Shown one piece after another: positions 52,856 to 64,000 of a stretch of 64,000 bases of DNA. The stretch is from Molossus alvarezi (taxonomy: Eukaryota > Chordata > Mammalia > Chiroptera > Molossidae). The notes beneath the pieces were generated by a model. The model saw only the letters and a program-made list of their open reading frames with translations. It did not search any database and was not told the DNA's origin. The first letter of the stretch is position 1. The number at the start of each line of letters is the position of its first letter. A program made the position numbers and the translations under genes. The stretch spans positions 23,572,708-23,636,707 of the forward strand of contig CM073896.1 of assembly GCA_037176705.1 (NCBI GenBank), read 5' to 3'.

Positions 52856-55800
52856 CTGGAAGGCCCTTGTGAAACCTACACACTTTTCAGATAAAACAGA
52901 CATGTTCTTGTTTCCTCAGAGGGTATAATTATATTTGTTGTTTTTTTTTAAGTCCAGTGCATGCTTTAGCACTTGGGGGCTTTTAATGCTCCCTCCAACA
53001 TTTAGTATTTTCTATTCAGTTAGCACAGCATGAAGACTTTAAAAGCAGCTTGAAAATAAACTTGATTCCAAATACGATTTATAATGTCCCAAGCAACAGC
53101 TCATTTACCCAAGGAAGCTCCATCAATTATTGACAGATGGATCCTCAGTGGAGAAATACCATGAAGACTAGGAGATGAAGGGAAAAGCATGCTCCAACCC
53201 CTTAAGCCAATTATCCTAGGTGATTCTGAACATTAAATTCTTAGATATGCTTAATTTATTGTACTTGCCTGTAAGCACAGAAAGATGTGTGAGGAGGAGA
53301 GAAATGCTAAACAATTTAGGACTGCTTTTAAAAATAACGAGAAAGAAGAGCACAGGTGGGAAATACAGAGGAGGCAGTATGTGGGCATTGGACACATGGG
53401 TTCATAGACTGAGCATCCCCAGCCCTCACGCACCTGCCCTCCCACCACAGAGCTGGCTACTCCCCACCTGTCTTTGTTCAGTACAGAAATAATTGTGCTT
53501 ACCTGACTCTGACCTAATAATTACAGCAGTAACTGATTTTATTCTCAGCATGTTTATTGTGGTCAAATTTCCTCAATTTTCAGTGCAAAGGCCTTACCAA
53601 GGATGCTAACATTATTTGCTTTAACATCAAGCTAGTGACAAGGCTATGTAAGGTTCAGTGAAAAGCCAAGAGGCCGTGTGGATCCTGCCCGTGGGGGCTT
53701 GTAAGCTGCATTCGACATGCCAATATTAGAAAGCCTGGGCACGTTTACAAGGTTTGCATGCGAGGAGAGAAAGGGAATGCATGAGGCCAATAAATTAGAG
53801 GATGCTAACATATTTCTCCAGTGTTCTCAAATAGAAAAGAAAAGAAGAGATACTTTTTAAAAACATCTAAACATCTAAATTATAAGGCAAAAGGTGACCA
53901 GTTATGCCCATTTAGCTTTAACTGGCATGTCCTGAGGAGTTTGCGCGTGTGAACACGCAGGCCCATGTGCACTGCACGCCCCACGCAGGTGCACTGCAGG
54001 TGGAGCGAAGGAACTCGGGACATGAGGAAGAGCTAACCTATGTAAAAAGGTTACACGATGAGTGGAGCAGCTCTGTACTGAGAGAGTAAATCCTGCCCTG
54101 GGGGACCTGAAAAAGTATTCCCCTGACTTAATGCCAACTGCGTTTTCAAGTACAATTATAGAATGTTCTAAAATTCCCTAACACCTTGTGATGTGGCAGA
54201 ATAATTACAGGCTAGATTCTTCCCCCTTTTTTATACTTTTTCATAAAGAATGAAGAGATTCACTGTGTTTAGTTTAAAAGCCTGACTTCTTACAGCACTT
54301 ATTTTCATCCCATTATTAAACTGTGTATGTAAAATGTAGTAAACGTTGACTTTTTGAAGCTTTCATTTCTAAATTTCAGATTCAGATCGGCACATACATG
54401 CCAGTGGCTTGCCGGACACTGCGCAAGGGCCTGCAAAGGCTCCACCTCGTTTCAGCAACGCCAGGTTCCGCACCAGGTCCCTGATCCCGGTCTCACATGC
54501 ATCCCACACACCGCAGCCCCCGAGCATCACCTGGCGCCAGTCTGAGGGCTTTAGACTGGCAGGGACCAGAGGAGCGGTGGAGGTCGCGGTGGTGAGAGAG
54601 TGATGGGCTACTGGCTTGCTCTCAGAGCCACGTGCCTCTATTATTTTGTGGCTCTCGTGTTCCTAAATGTGAAACTGAGGCAAGAATACAGGATCCTCGA
54701 TCAACTCACAAAAATGTCAAGGATCTGAAGTAAGTACTTTGCACCCTTCTCCTTGAGATTTCCTCTGTAGTCCAGGTGTGAGTCTAAACAAAACAAACCA
54801 TCAAGGAAATGTGCCCTGGACAAGAGATGAACTTCTGGAGACTAGTTATTTTAACAGTGTTGTAGTTGCTTCATATCTTGAGTTTGAGGAGAGGAGCAGT
54901 CTGGGGCAGGGTGTGTCCTCTGTGGAATCACCATCATCCTTGGAACATAGTCTCAAAGGTTCATTCTGAAAGGGATGGACATTTTTTATCTTTTAGAAGC
55001 ATATCTAAAATAGCCAAAAGTTATTCTGAGCTAAAGATCATAAATAAAGTGAGGAATCAAGCTGGATAATACCATTTAGTATCAACATAAAAGCATGACT
55101 ATAAAGTAAAGTAACTTATCTGGAATAACTTGCAAGCTGTTTTTGAATACAACTGCCAAAGAGAATTCCAAAATATTTTAGGTTAGTACACACACACACT
55201 CATAAGGTTTCCTCCTCGAAATGCTTAGATGTTGAAAACAGAGGGCAAATTTCAATAACACATTTCTTCCATTAAATAGATTAGGAAACATTTTTAAAAA
55301 ATGATCCCTGGTCTGAACCATGTGTGCCCATATGTATGAGTCTGTGCACATGTGTGTATGCGACCCATCGGTGGTAAATTCCCTGGTTTACACATCATTC
55401 TGCAAGAGCTGTTACCTAATCCGTTCCTCTGGGCACCTGAATCTTGTCATGCCTTCCTAGAGCAGGTTTTTTTCTTCACATTCTGTAAAGAATAGTATTA
55501 TTCTTGACTTTAAAAAACTAAAGGAATTATGTGACAACTCCTACTTTTTAATTAGAACTATATACTTTCCGAAACAGCAAAGTATGAACACATACAATAA
55601 ACTATGCATTAAATTAAACGTTCCTAATCTGAACTTCGAAACAACACTTACAAGATAAAAGATGTTTTTGAAGTTTTACAACAACGGAATGAAGATGAAG
55701 CATCCCCTAGTTTTTGTATGGGAATACTTTTTTGCAAAGGTTTTCCTCCCTTGAGAAAAGAGAGCCAAAAATCATAATGATAATTAATATTCAGAAAGTG

Positions 55801-57474
55801 TGATTTAGGACACAATGTGTTTTGAACTTTAACAATTGTGACCTAATACTATACTCTAATTGGTAAATTTATTTCTCACAGAGATATGGGCTAGCAATTC
55901 TGAAACCACTTCATCTTTGACTATGGTTGAACAAAATAAGTAAATATATTGTACATAATAAGGATCAACTTTCTCGTGCTCAGGAAAGAAGTTTCAAATA
56001 GGAGAGAAGGAAAATGTAATGACACCCGGGTGGTAGTGAGCACACCTATTGCTCAGATCTCAGTTCCTAAAAGCCATTCTCCAATAAAAGGAACCAGAGG
56101 GTTTCTTTGAAGAAGTGGTTGATCCTAAGGCTGAGGCAGGGAACATACAAGATGAGTTTGAAGCATCTTTTAATTCTGCAAAATGAAGAAGTGCTCCAAA
56201 AAGAAGAAGGGGGTGTCCAAGGGGAACAGCAGCCAACCTGGAGGAGTTCTCAAAAGCAACAAAACAAACAATGATAGCATTGCATTACCCACAGAACAAA
56301 GTAAGTTAATTTACGTGAGTGTATACTAATATAAAGAAGTGAGTAAATAAGTAGATGAAGGGGAAGAGAGAGCTCTTTCTTCAGATGAATTGTAATTAAT
56401 AAATAGTAGGGGAAATAAGGAAACAGGGAATCACTCTTAAAACACACAAATTGCTGCAGACAAGATCCACCAATGAACTAAAACTACTGGGTGTCAGTTT
56501 AAAGAGAAACAAGTCATTTGCATAATCTCTAAGTATCTCTCCCCAAGATACTGATTGATTACAAAGGGAGAAATAATAGAGGTAGAAACACCACTACCTC
56601 AATCAAGGAATCAAGGTTCACACCACCAGCAATAACATATGTTTACATCATGCACCTTCTGCTATTTTTCACTGAAAAGGGTTATCACTCTGTGCTCTTA
56701 TTCTCAGTAATGCATAACCTCACTCTAGTCTACAGCAGGTAAAACCACACTGAGGGAAAGTCTTCAAAATAACAACTGACCAGTACTTCTCAAAAGCATG
56801 GAGATCATAAAGGACAAGGAAAGACAGAGCTGTTGCAGATCAGAGGACACCTACAGAGATATGACAGCTAAGTGTGATGTGGGACTGTGGATGGGACCTT
56901 GGAACAGAAAAAGGACATCAATGAAAAACTTGGTAAAATAAAGTCTGTATGTTAGTTCACAGTATGGTGCCAGTGCTTATTTCCCAATTCCAATCATTTT
57001 GCTGTGCTTAGGTAGGATGGTAACCTGAGCGAAAGCTGGGTGGGCACAAGAAATATCTGCACTATCTTTGCAACTTTTCTGAAGCCTAAAGTTGAAAGTA
57101 AAAATAATTGTAAACTGATCAACACAATCTAATCAGAAGACTATTATTAAACTTTACTTCCATGTCATATAAAATAGGGAGCTAATTATCATTAGAGGCC
57201 TTTGGGTCTTGGGGAAAATAACACACAGATTTAGAATCTTTGTTTCTGATTCAAAGCCATGGGGGAGAAGGACTAGGGAAAGATAGTTTTGATCTGATTG
57301 ATAGTTGCACCATGAAAAGTCTGAGCCTACTCATAGCATATATGCTAATGTGTTTGGCATTGAGGCCACATCCTGAGAATCTACCTTACTCCTCCTTTTG
57401 TCTCTAGATGGGAAAAACAGGGGCCTGTGTACCTCACCCAACTTATAAGAAAGGAGGGGCTGGTAATGATAAAA
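52856..57474. other. Long stretch without a recognised gene or repeat
   Basis: About 4.6 kb, mostly AT-rich. Largest open frame is 90 codons. Small landmarks only: ACACAC near 55186, TGTGTG near 55345. Diverged repeats may be present but I cannot name any. Confidence 0.4.
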
Positions 57475-57640
57475 TGACCACTAATTAAGAGCTTACTAGA
57501 GGCTAGGCACTATCCCAAACTCTTTACATCTATTGACTCATCTCTCACAAAACCCTATTAAGTAAATATTATTGCCCCCATTCTACAGATAAGAAAACTG
57601 GGGTGCCGAGAGGGAAAATGAGGCTTAGAAAAGGCATGTT
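57475..57640 (-). repeat. MIR SINE
   Basis: 'aagagcttactagaggctag', 'ttgactcatctctcacaaaa' and 'ccccattctacagataagaa' match the reverse complement of MIR. Confidence 0.78.
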
Positions 57641-58084
57641 GCTGGGAAAACTATGTAGAAAATCATAGTTATCTCTCCCCTCTGATCATCTATTTACCCA
57701 TCCTGCACTGGTGTGTTTTACCTGCCTAACCCAAGTATATCTTATTTTAATTAATTGCTCAGACTGAGGACTCTCTTCTCAGTAAAAACAGAGCAAACAG
57801 AGGAGAGAGCCAGATATGGGGAGACATTTCCTCAGGCTGGCCCTGGAGCCCCAGAGCCCAAACCACCTTCATTGAAAGAACCAGCATCACCTTCCTCATC
57901 ACCAGTATTCTAGTCAGCCTATGGCAGGAAATGTGTTAAATGATAGAGGAGTGTTTTCTTGCTGGACTGCTCACCCCGACTGAGATTCCACGCTCGGAAA
58001 ATTAGTCATTATTTGTTGTCAAGCTGCATATTAATTTCCTGAGAGAACAGAAGTTGGCACATATTTTCCCAGGCTTCTCTCTGC
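57641..58084. other. Unique sequence, nothing recognised
   Basis: No landmark. Confidence 0.35.
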
Positions 58085-58640
58085 CTGTTCCACTTCGAAT
58101 AATAACTATCTTCACATCTGTACAGTGCTTTTGGCTTATAAACTTCCCTCACATACTGTACCTGATCTTCCTATCACCTTGAGACTAGTTCATACATCAG
58201 TTAACAAGTACACATGAAGAGGCTGCTAGGTGCCAGGCACTGGGAACGAACAGTGAGCAAAACCACTGTCATCTTTGCCCACCCTCCTCGCGTCAACATT
58301 ATAATGGGACTTATAAGCCAAGAAAAAATAAAGGAAAGATATAGATAAAACTAAAATAAGTACAAAGTATGGAGTTATAAAAAAAATACTATAAAGAAAA
58401 AAAAAGCAAGAACAACATGGAGAGACCTGCTTTAGATGGGGATTAGTCAAAGTCTCTTTGAGGAGGGGACATTTGACGAGAAGCAGGCCACAGAGTTTGG
58501 AATAGCTCCTCTCATTCAGAGGAATCAGCAAATGCAAAGGCAGTGTGTGCAAGGGGCCTGGGAGGGGTGTGTAAACAACTTAGCAAACTCTGGAAACTAT
58601 CAGAAGGCAAATTCCTCTAGAAAATTAAGAAGGAGGGGGA
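58085..58640 (-). repeat. MIR and L2 remnants, minus strand
   Basis: 58085-58190 resembles a weak MIR ('acatctgtacagtgcttttg'). From 58195 an L2 reads on -: 'gctgctaggtgccaggcact', 'gggaacgaacagtgagcaaa', then 'gtctctttgaggaggggaca' and 'gaatcagcaaatgcaaaggc'. These match the reverse complement of the L2 3' kilobase. Confidence 0.55.
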
Positions 58641-59214
58641 GGGGGCCCTGAAATGAGGTCACAGAGGAAAGCAGAGAGTAGATGGTGTCTCGGGCTTGTG
58701 CTCACAGGTTATATATGAAGGTTTTATTTTAAATGCAATGGAAAGAGTTGACAATGTTATTGTCATTTTACAGATGAGTGAAATTAAGTTCGGAGAGGTC
58801 ACTTGTCTTGTCAGAGTCCTCATGCCCGGCAAACATACAGCTCCACCCCAGATCTTTCCTTTCCCCTTTCCACAAGTACGTGTTAAATGCATGCTACTCG
58901 CCAATCACATTACTACTTGCTCGATGAAACAGTCTCAGTCTCAATTAGATTAAGTCTGGAAGTGCGAAATGGTTATGTGAACAAATGCGATAAAGTACAA
59001 TGGGCACTGTGTCCAGAAGTCCCTACAGAACACAGAGGAGATTTAAAGGAGAAGTTGCTTCTCTATAGTGGGGCTATGAGAGTCAGAGAGTTAGCCCTGA
59101 GCTCAGTCTGGAATATAAATGCTTGTAAGAAAAATAGGGGTGGGGGAGGATAATCAGAGCAAACCAAGCAAAGATACAGAGAATTGAATAGCCTGGTAAG
59201 TACTGGAAATAGCA
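58641..59214. other. Unique sequence, possible L2/MIR traces
   Basis: 'cattttacagatgagtgaaa' near 58765 is a MIR/L2 trace. An 88-codon + open frame here has no familiar motif. Confidence 0.35.
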
Positions 59215-59520
59215 CGCTGTTTCTGTCATGGCGTTAGGGTGAGAGGCTATCGGGAAATGTTGAAAAATACAAATCAGCAAAGACTAGATCATGAGCCCCT
59301 GGCAAGGCAAAGTGAGAAGTTTTGATTTTATGCTCTTAGCAACAGAAGCCAGTAAGTTTTCAAGTAGGGGTGCAACGTAGATGAATTTCTTTCATGTAGA
59401 AACACATCAGTAGATTTGAACTGTGGAGGTGAATTGGGAGGGAGTGCATGGGGACAACACAGAAGACTTACAAGGTCATGGTAAGAGGAAAGGGAGGCAT
59501 GAGGTAAGACCAAGGGTGTG
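59215..59520 (-). repeat. L2 LINE remnant
   Basis: 'gaagttttgattttatgctc', 'agaagccagtaagttttcaa' and 'gtaggggtgcaacgtagatg' follow the reverse complement of L2 upstream of the block at 58195-58640, in the same order, so both may come from one element. Confidence 0.5.
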
Positions 59521-59645
59521 GGTTGGAGAGTTTACCAGGGGGAAGAAATTATGATAGGGTTTGGGTGAGGGAGGCAGGATTGGGTGAATTCTGAGTTTTT
59601 ATAACTTTTAACTCTAAGTTCAATGCTTTTGAGATAAAAAAAAAA

Positions 59646-60415
59646 GTTTCCAGAGATTCCAAAATAGCAGCAGAGTGAATGGAAGCTACACAGACCATTT
59701 CCCAGAATCAAACTGGAATTGCAACTAAAATAAAGACAAATCGTTGGGAAAAAGCAACAGAAAAGCAGCTGGAGAGGACCACATAACCAGACACAGGAAA
59801 GAATGACACTGAATCAAACCTGGTAGGTCTATGGAGGTACGAGCAGGTGGGCTGGGAGCCCACGGACAGCAGCAGTTTTAGCGGTGAGCAGCTCTCTCAG
59901 GGTTAAAATCCCAAGCTGGCTTCACAGCACAGAGGATTGGGACAGAGCACTAAATTAGCTACAGCCACTCACCTTGGGCTCTGGCAGAGGGTGGGCAGAC
60001 TGGACTGGAACTGCATGGAAACACTCAGTATTTGGAGGGCACTCAGAGTTTTTGCTGAGTCACGGCCACCTAGGACAGTGACTATCTTGCTCCTTCCTGG
60101 AGCTCTGGGGAAAAGAAACAGCCCCTCCCTTGGAGATTTCACCCCACCCAGCTGGGCCAGAGAAATGCAAATTGAAGCTCATTAACAACCAGCATCTGCC
60201 TAACCCTCTGGAAATCCTCTTACCCCGAACACCTGAATAAGTTTTTCATTCAGCTGAGGGCTACAACCCAAGGCTCATCAAATAACTGAAACTAATAGCC
60301 TCCAGGAAATAAGCTAGAGGAAAACTGAATCTTTCCTGGGCTTGCAAATCTACCCAGGAAAGTAACACTTGACAGTGGGGTTGAACGTGGGTCCTCCCAC
60401 ACTCATCCAAAACCA
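59646..60415 (+). promoter_or_regulatory. L1 5'UTR (internal promoter region)
   Basis: Position and the opening motif identify it as the L1 5'UTR, which in L1 carries an internal Pol II promoter. No specific factor sites can be named with confidence in this bat-type sequence. Confidence 0.6.
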
Positions 60416-61410
60416 GTGGAGGGAACAACAAACAGCAGAACACAAATAACCATAAGAAAAATTTGGCAAGCTCCAAAACCTACTGAGATAGCCAAAATAG
60501 TGAAACAAGGAAATAAATTCCAAATGAAAGAACAAGAGAACTCTAGTGAATATGAGATCAATGAAATGCAGTTAAGAAAGTTATCAGAGGTAGAGTTCAG
60601 AACTATGACCTTGAGGAAGCTCAAGCATGAGTAAGGACATCAGCACCATGAGTAAAGATATGAAAACATTGAAAACCAACCAAGTGGAAATGAAGAATGA
60701 CATAGCATAAATAAAAAACACATTGGAAGGAATAACCAGCAAAATAGAAGAAGTTGAGGACTGCATCAGTGAATTAGAAGACAGGGTAGAAAAAAAATCA
60801 ACCAATAAGAAAACCAAAAGGAAAAAAACAATTAAAAAACGGGAAGACAACTTAAGAGAACTGTGGGACAAGTGGAAAAGTAACAACATTCACATCATAG
60901 GAGTTCCAAAAGAAGAAGAAAATGAGCACGGGTTAGAGAATATATTTGAAGAAATAGTGACAGAAAACTTTCCTAACTTGGTGAAGGAAAAAGGCATTCA
61001 AGTTAAAGAAGCACAGAGAGCCACAAGTAAGAAGAACCCAAACAGGCCCACACCAAGACACATAGTAATTAAAATGCCAAAAATTAAAGACAAAGAGAGA
61101 TTCCTAAAGGCAGCAAGAGATAAGCAACAGGTTACTTACAAAGGAAACCCCATAAGCCTCTCAGCTGACTTCTCAACAGAAACACTACAGGCCAGAAGGG
61201 AGTGGCATGAAGTAATCAAGGTCATTAAAAAAAAAAAAAAAAAAAAAAAAAAGGACCTGAATCCAAGACTAGTTTATCCAGCAAGGCTATCGTTCAAAAT
61301 ATAAGGTAAAATAAAGAGCTTCCCAGACAAAAAAAAAAAAAAAAAAGGTTAAGGGAATATATTAGCACCAAACCAGCTCTGCAAGAAATGTTAAAAGGAC
61401 TGCTGTAATT
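60416..61410 (+). pseudogene. L1 ORF1 remnant with two poly(A) expansions
   Basis: The N-terminal part reads to about 60630, then a frameshift. The coiled-coil part (SKIEEVEDCISELEDRVEKK from 60735) and the RNA-binding domain are open in one 193-codon frame (60723-61304): NIHIIGVPKEEEN, ENFPNLVKEKGIQVKEAQR, TPRHIVIKMPKIKDKER, ETLQARREWHEV. A26 (61227-61252) has replaced the short 'KEK' section, and A18 (61329-61346) another A-rich point. ORF1p is the L1 RNA chaperone. Confidence 0.9.
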
Positions 61411-61451
61411 TGTAGAAATAGGAAGAAAAATATAACCACAAAAAAATCAAA

Positions 61452-64000
61452 ATGGCAATAAATAAGTACATATCAATAACAACCTTAAATGTAAATGGAC
61501 TGAATGCCCCAATCAAAAGACACAGAGTAGCTGATTGGATTAGAAAACATGAATCATATATATGTTGCTTATAAGAGACCCATCTCACAACATAAGACTC
61601 AGATAGGTTGAAAGAAAAGGGATGGAAAAAAATCTTCCAAGCAAACGGAAAGAAAAAAAAGCTGGGGTAGCAACACTCATATCTGGAAAAATAGATTTCA
61701 AAATGAACGCCATAACTTGAGACAAAGAAGGCCACCACATAGTATTCAAATGATCTATCCAACAGAAAGATATAACCTTGATAAACATATGCACCTAAAA
61801 TAGGAGCACCAAAATATATTTCAAATGTTCTGGAGGGTTTCAAAGGGGAAATCAACAGAAATTCAATCATAGCAGGGGACTTCAACACCCCACTGAAATC
61901 AATGGATAGTTCCTCTAGACACAAAATTAACAAGGAAACAGAGACTCTAAATGAAGCACTAGATCAAATGGATTTAATAAATATCTACAGGGAATTACAC
62001 CCCAAAATTGTAGAGTTCACATTCTTCTCAAGTGCACATGGGACATTCTCAAAGATACACCACATATTAGGACATAAACTAAGTTTCTACAAGTTCAAGA
62101 GATTGAAATAAGATCAAGCATCTTTTCAGATCACAATGGCATGAAAGTAGAAATCAATTACAACAAAGACATTTGAACACATGGAGGCTAAATAGCATGT
62201 TATTGAACACTGGATTTGTTACCAAGGAGATCAAGAAAATAATTAAAAACTTCCTGGAAACTAATAAAATGAACACACAACAATACAAAATCTATGGGAT
62301 GCAGCCAAAGCAGTTCTGAGAGGAAAGTTCATTGCACTACAGGCCTACCTAAGAAACAAGAAAAATTTCTAATTGACTATCGAACCTCACAACTTAAAGA
62401 ACTAGACTGAAAACAAAAAGAAAACCCCAGTGCAAGTAGAAGAAATGAAATAGAAACCAAAATAAAAAATAAAATAAAATTCAAAGGATCGATGAAACAA
62501 AGAGCTGGTTCTTTAAAAAGATAAACAAGATTGATGGACCCTTAGCTAAACTCACCAAAAAACAAAGAGAGGGAACCAAATACACAAAATCAGAGATGAA
62601 AAGGGAGAATTAACAACTGACACCACATAAATACAAACAATCATTAACAAATACTATGAACAATTATACACCAACAAATTGGACAATCTAAGTGAAATGG
62701 ACAAATTTCTAGAAACGCACAGTCTCCCAAAACTGAACTGGGAAGAGATAGAAATCTTGAACAGACCAATAACAACTAAGGAAACTGAAGATGTAATCAA
62801 GACTCTCCCAGCAAACAAAAGCCCAGGCCAGGATGGCTTCATGGGGAAGTTTCCCTAAACATACAAAGAAGGACTAATATCCATTCTCTTCAAACTATTC
62901 CAAAAAATTCAAGAAGAAAGACTCTTAAACTTGTTTTATGAGGCCAGAATAATTCTAATTCCAAAGCCAGAAAAAGACACTACAAAGAAAGAAAACTACA
63001 GGCCAATATCCCTGATAAACATAGATGCCAAAATCCTGAACAAAATACTAGCAAATTGGATACAGCAATATATCAAAAAATTATTCAACATGACCAAATG
63101 GTATTCATCCCAGGGATGCAAGCCTAGTACAATATTCACAAATTAATAAATGTGATACACCACATAAACAAAATGAAAGATAAAAAACATATGATCATAT
63201 TAATAGACACTGAAAAAGCATTAGACAAAATCCAGCACCCATTTCTGATAAAAACGCTCAGCAATGTGGGAATAGAGGAATCATATCTGGACATAATAAA
63301 GACCATATATGAAAAACCTATAGCCAACATCATACTCAATGGACAAAAACTAAAAGCATTTTCCTTAAGAACAGGAACAAGACACTATGCCCACTTTTGC
63401 CACTCTTATTTAACCTAGTACTGGAAATCTTAGCCACAGTAATCAGACATGAAGAAAAAATAGGCCCTGGCTGGTTTAGCTCAGTGGTTGGAGCGTCAGC
63501 CTGAAATGGACCCAAGGCAATATACTCAATTAATATTTGACAAAGGGGGCAAGAGCATACTGTGGAGTAAAGACAGCATCTTTAATAAATGGTGTTGGGA
63601 AAATTGGACAGCTACATGCAAAAAAATGAAACTAGACCATTAACTTACACCATACACAAGAATAAACTCAAAATGGATAAAAGACTTAAATGTGACTCGT
63701 GAGTTCATAAAAATCCTAGAAGAAAATGTAGGCAACAAAATTTCAGACATCATTCGCAGCAGAATTTTCACTGATACATCACCTAAGGCAACAGAAACAA
63801 AGGAAAAAATGAACACATGGGACTACATCAAACTAAAAAGCATCTGCACAGCAAAAGAAACAGCCATCAAAATGGAAAGGCTACCCACTGTATGGGAGAG
63901 CATAATTGCCAATGATACATCAGATAAGGGGTTACTTCCCAAAATATATAGAGTGCTCATACAACTCAACAAAAGGAAGACAAAGAACCCAATTTAAAAA
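61452..64000 (+). pseudogene. L1 ORF2 remnant (endonuclease and RT), RT core lost
   Basis: The start gives MAINKYISITTLNVNGLNAPIKRHR with the endonuclease N-motif. A stop follows within 50 codons (…CCL*ETHLT). The endonuclease continues in pieces (AGDFNTPL near 61875, DLINIYRELHP near 61970, SSAHGTFSKIHHILGHK near 62030). The RT start is [20 protein letters not shown] (62950) and the fingers/palm block is [15 protein letters not shown] (63203). The FADD catalytic segment falls in the deleted part. The C-terminal region resumes at 63503. Confidence 0.92.
63464..63502 (+). mobile_element. 39-bp Ves SINE head at an L1 deletion junction
   Basis: The text is the first 39 bp of Ves (gccctggctggtttagctca then gtggttggagcgtcagcct), containing the A box only. 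It has no tail and no TSD. It lies exactly where about 660 bp of L1 ORF2 is missing. Confidence 0.88.

Larger units (their letters stand above)
59646..64000 (+). mobile_element. Long L1 LINE, runs off the window
   Basis: 5' end at 59646 ('gtttccagagattccaaaat' then 'agcagcagagtgaatgg', an L1 5'UTR start). 5'UTR to about 60415, ORF1 remnant 60416-61410, ORF2 remnant from 61452. The window ends inside ORF2 or its 3' part. About 660 bp of ORF2 present in the copy at 2.9-3.56 kb is missing here and replaced by a 39-bp Ves head (63464-63502). Stops and frameshifts make it inactive. It is the only L1 in the window with its 5' end. Confidence 0.94.

Overview
This 64 kb window looks like non-coding mammalian DNA, intergenic or intronic, from a bat, probably a yangochiropteran such as a vesper bat. 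The main reason is at least 16 tRNA-derived Ves-type SINEs. Their heads carry the Pol III A box (GGCTCAGCGGTTAGAGCG-like) and B box (GGTTCGATTCC-like), many have clear target-site duplications (TSDs), and they end in CT/GA-rich stretches plus an ATGGAAAAATATCCT-type tail. Old pan-mammalian repeats (MIR, L2, MER5A, MLT1-type LTRs) are also present. No Helitron was recognised, so the family cannot be narrowed. I found no intact protein-coding gene. The longest open frames (276 and 181 codons) match nothing I know and overlap repeats or low-complexity DNA.

Layout. 0-5 kb: a MIR, an old Ves, and a 5'-truncated L1 ORF2 fragment (about 2.5-4.1 kb) that keeps the reverse-transcriptase FADD motif. 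5-14.9 kb: mostly unique sequence with MIRs, an MLT1-type LTR, a young Ves and a CpG-rich stretch near 13.3-13.6 kb. 14.9-18.8 kb: a HAL1-like element (an ORF1-only LINE) on the + strand. It is broken first by a TA-flanked palindromic MITE and then by a second, antisense copy of its own 3' end with a 14-bp TSD. A short unidentified insert ending in A18 follows directly. 19-26.5 kb: L1 remnants, Ves SINEs, a possible hAT element and a MIR. 26.9-29.5 kb: a second HAL1 in the opposite orientation, then a MIR split by a second copy of the same MITE. 29.9-31.4 kb: two diverged direct copies of an unidentified ~200-bp sequence.

31.9-40.3 kb: a Ves-dense stretch holding a TMEM237 processed pseudogene (38.37-40.29 kb). 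It has its 3'UTR, poly(A) signals and a TSD, but carries many frameshifts, has lost its last membrane helices, and is itself hit by a Ves. 40-59.6 kb: mostly unique sequence with MIR, L2, MER5A, an MLT1-type LTR and three more Ves elements. 59.6-64 kb: a long L1 with 5'UTR, ORF1 and ORF2, running off the window. About 660 bp of ORF2, including the RT catalytic region, is missing and a 39-bp Ves head sits at the junction.

The sequences interact as mobile elements rather than as a gene pathway. L1-type machinery is the likely source of the Ves, HAL1 and TMEM237 insertions. I see no new defence, biosynthetic or regulatory system. The more interesting signals are the composite MITE, a short Ves variant that ends at one fixed point, the nested and inverted HAL1 copies, the unidentified repeat pair, and the SINE-scarred L1.
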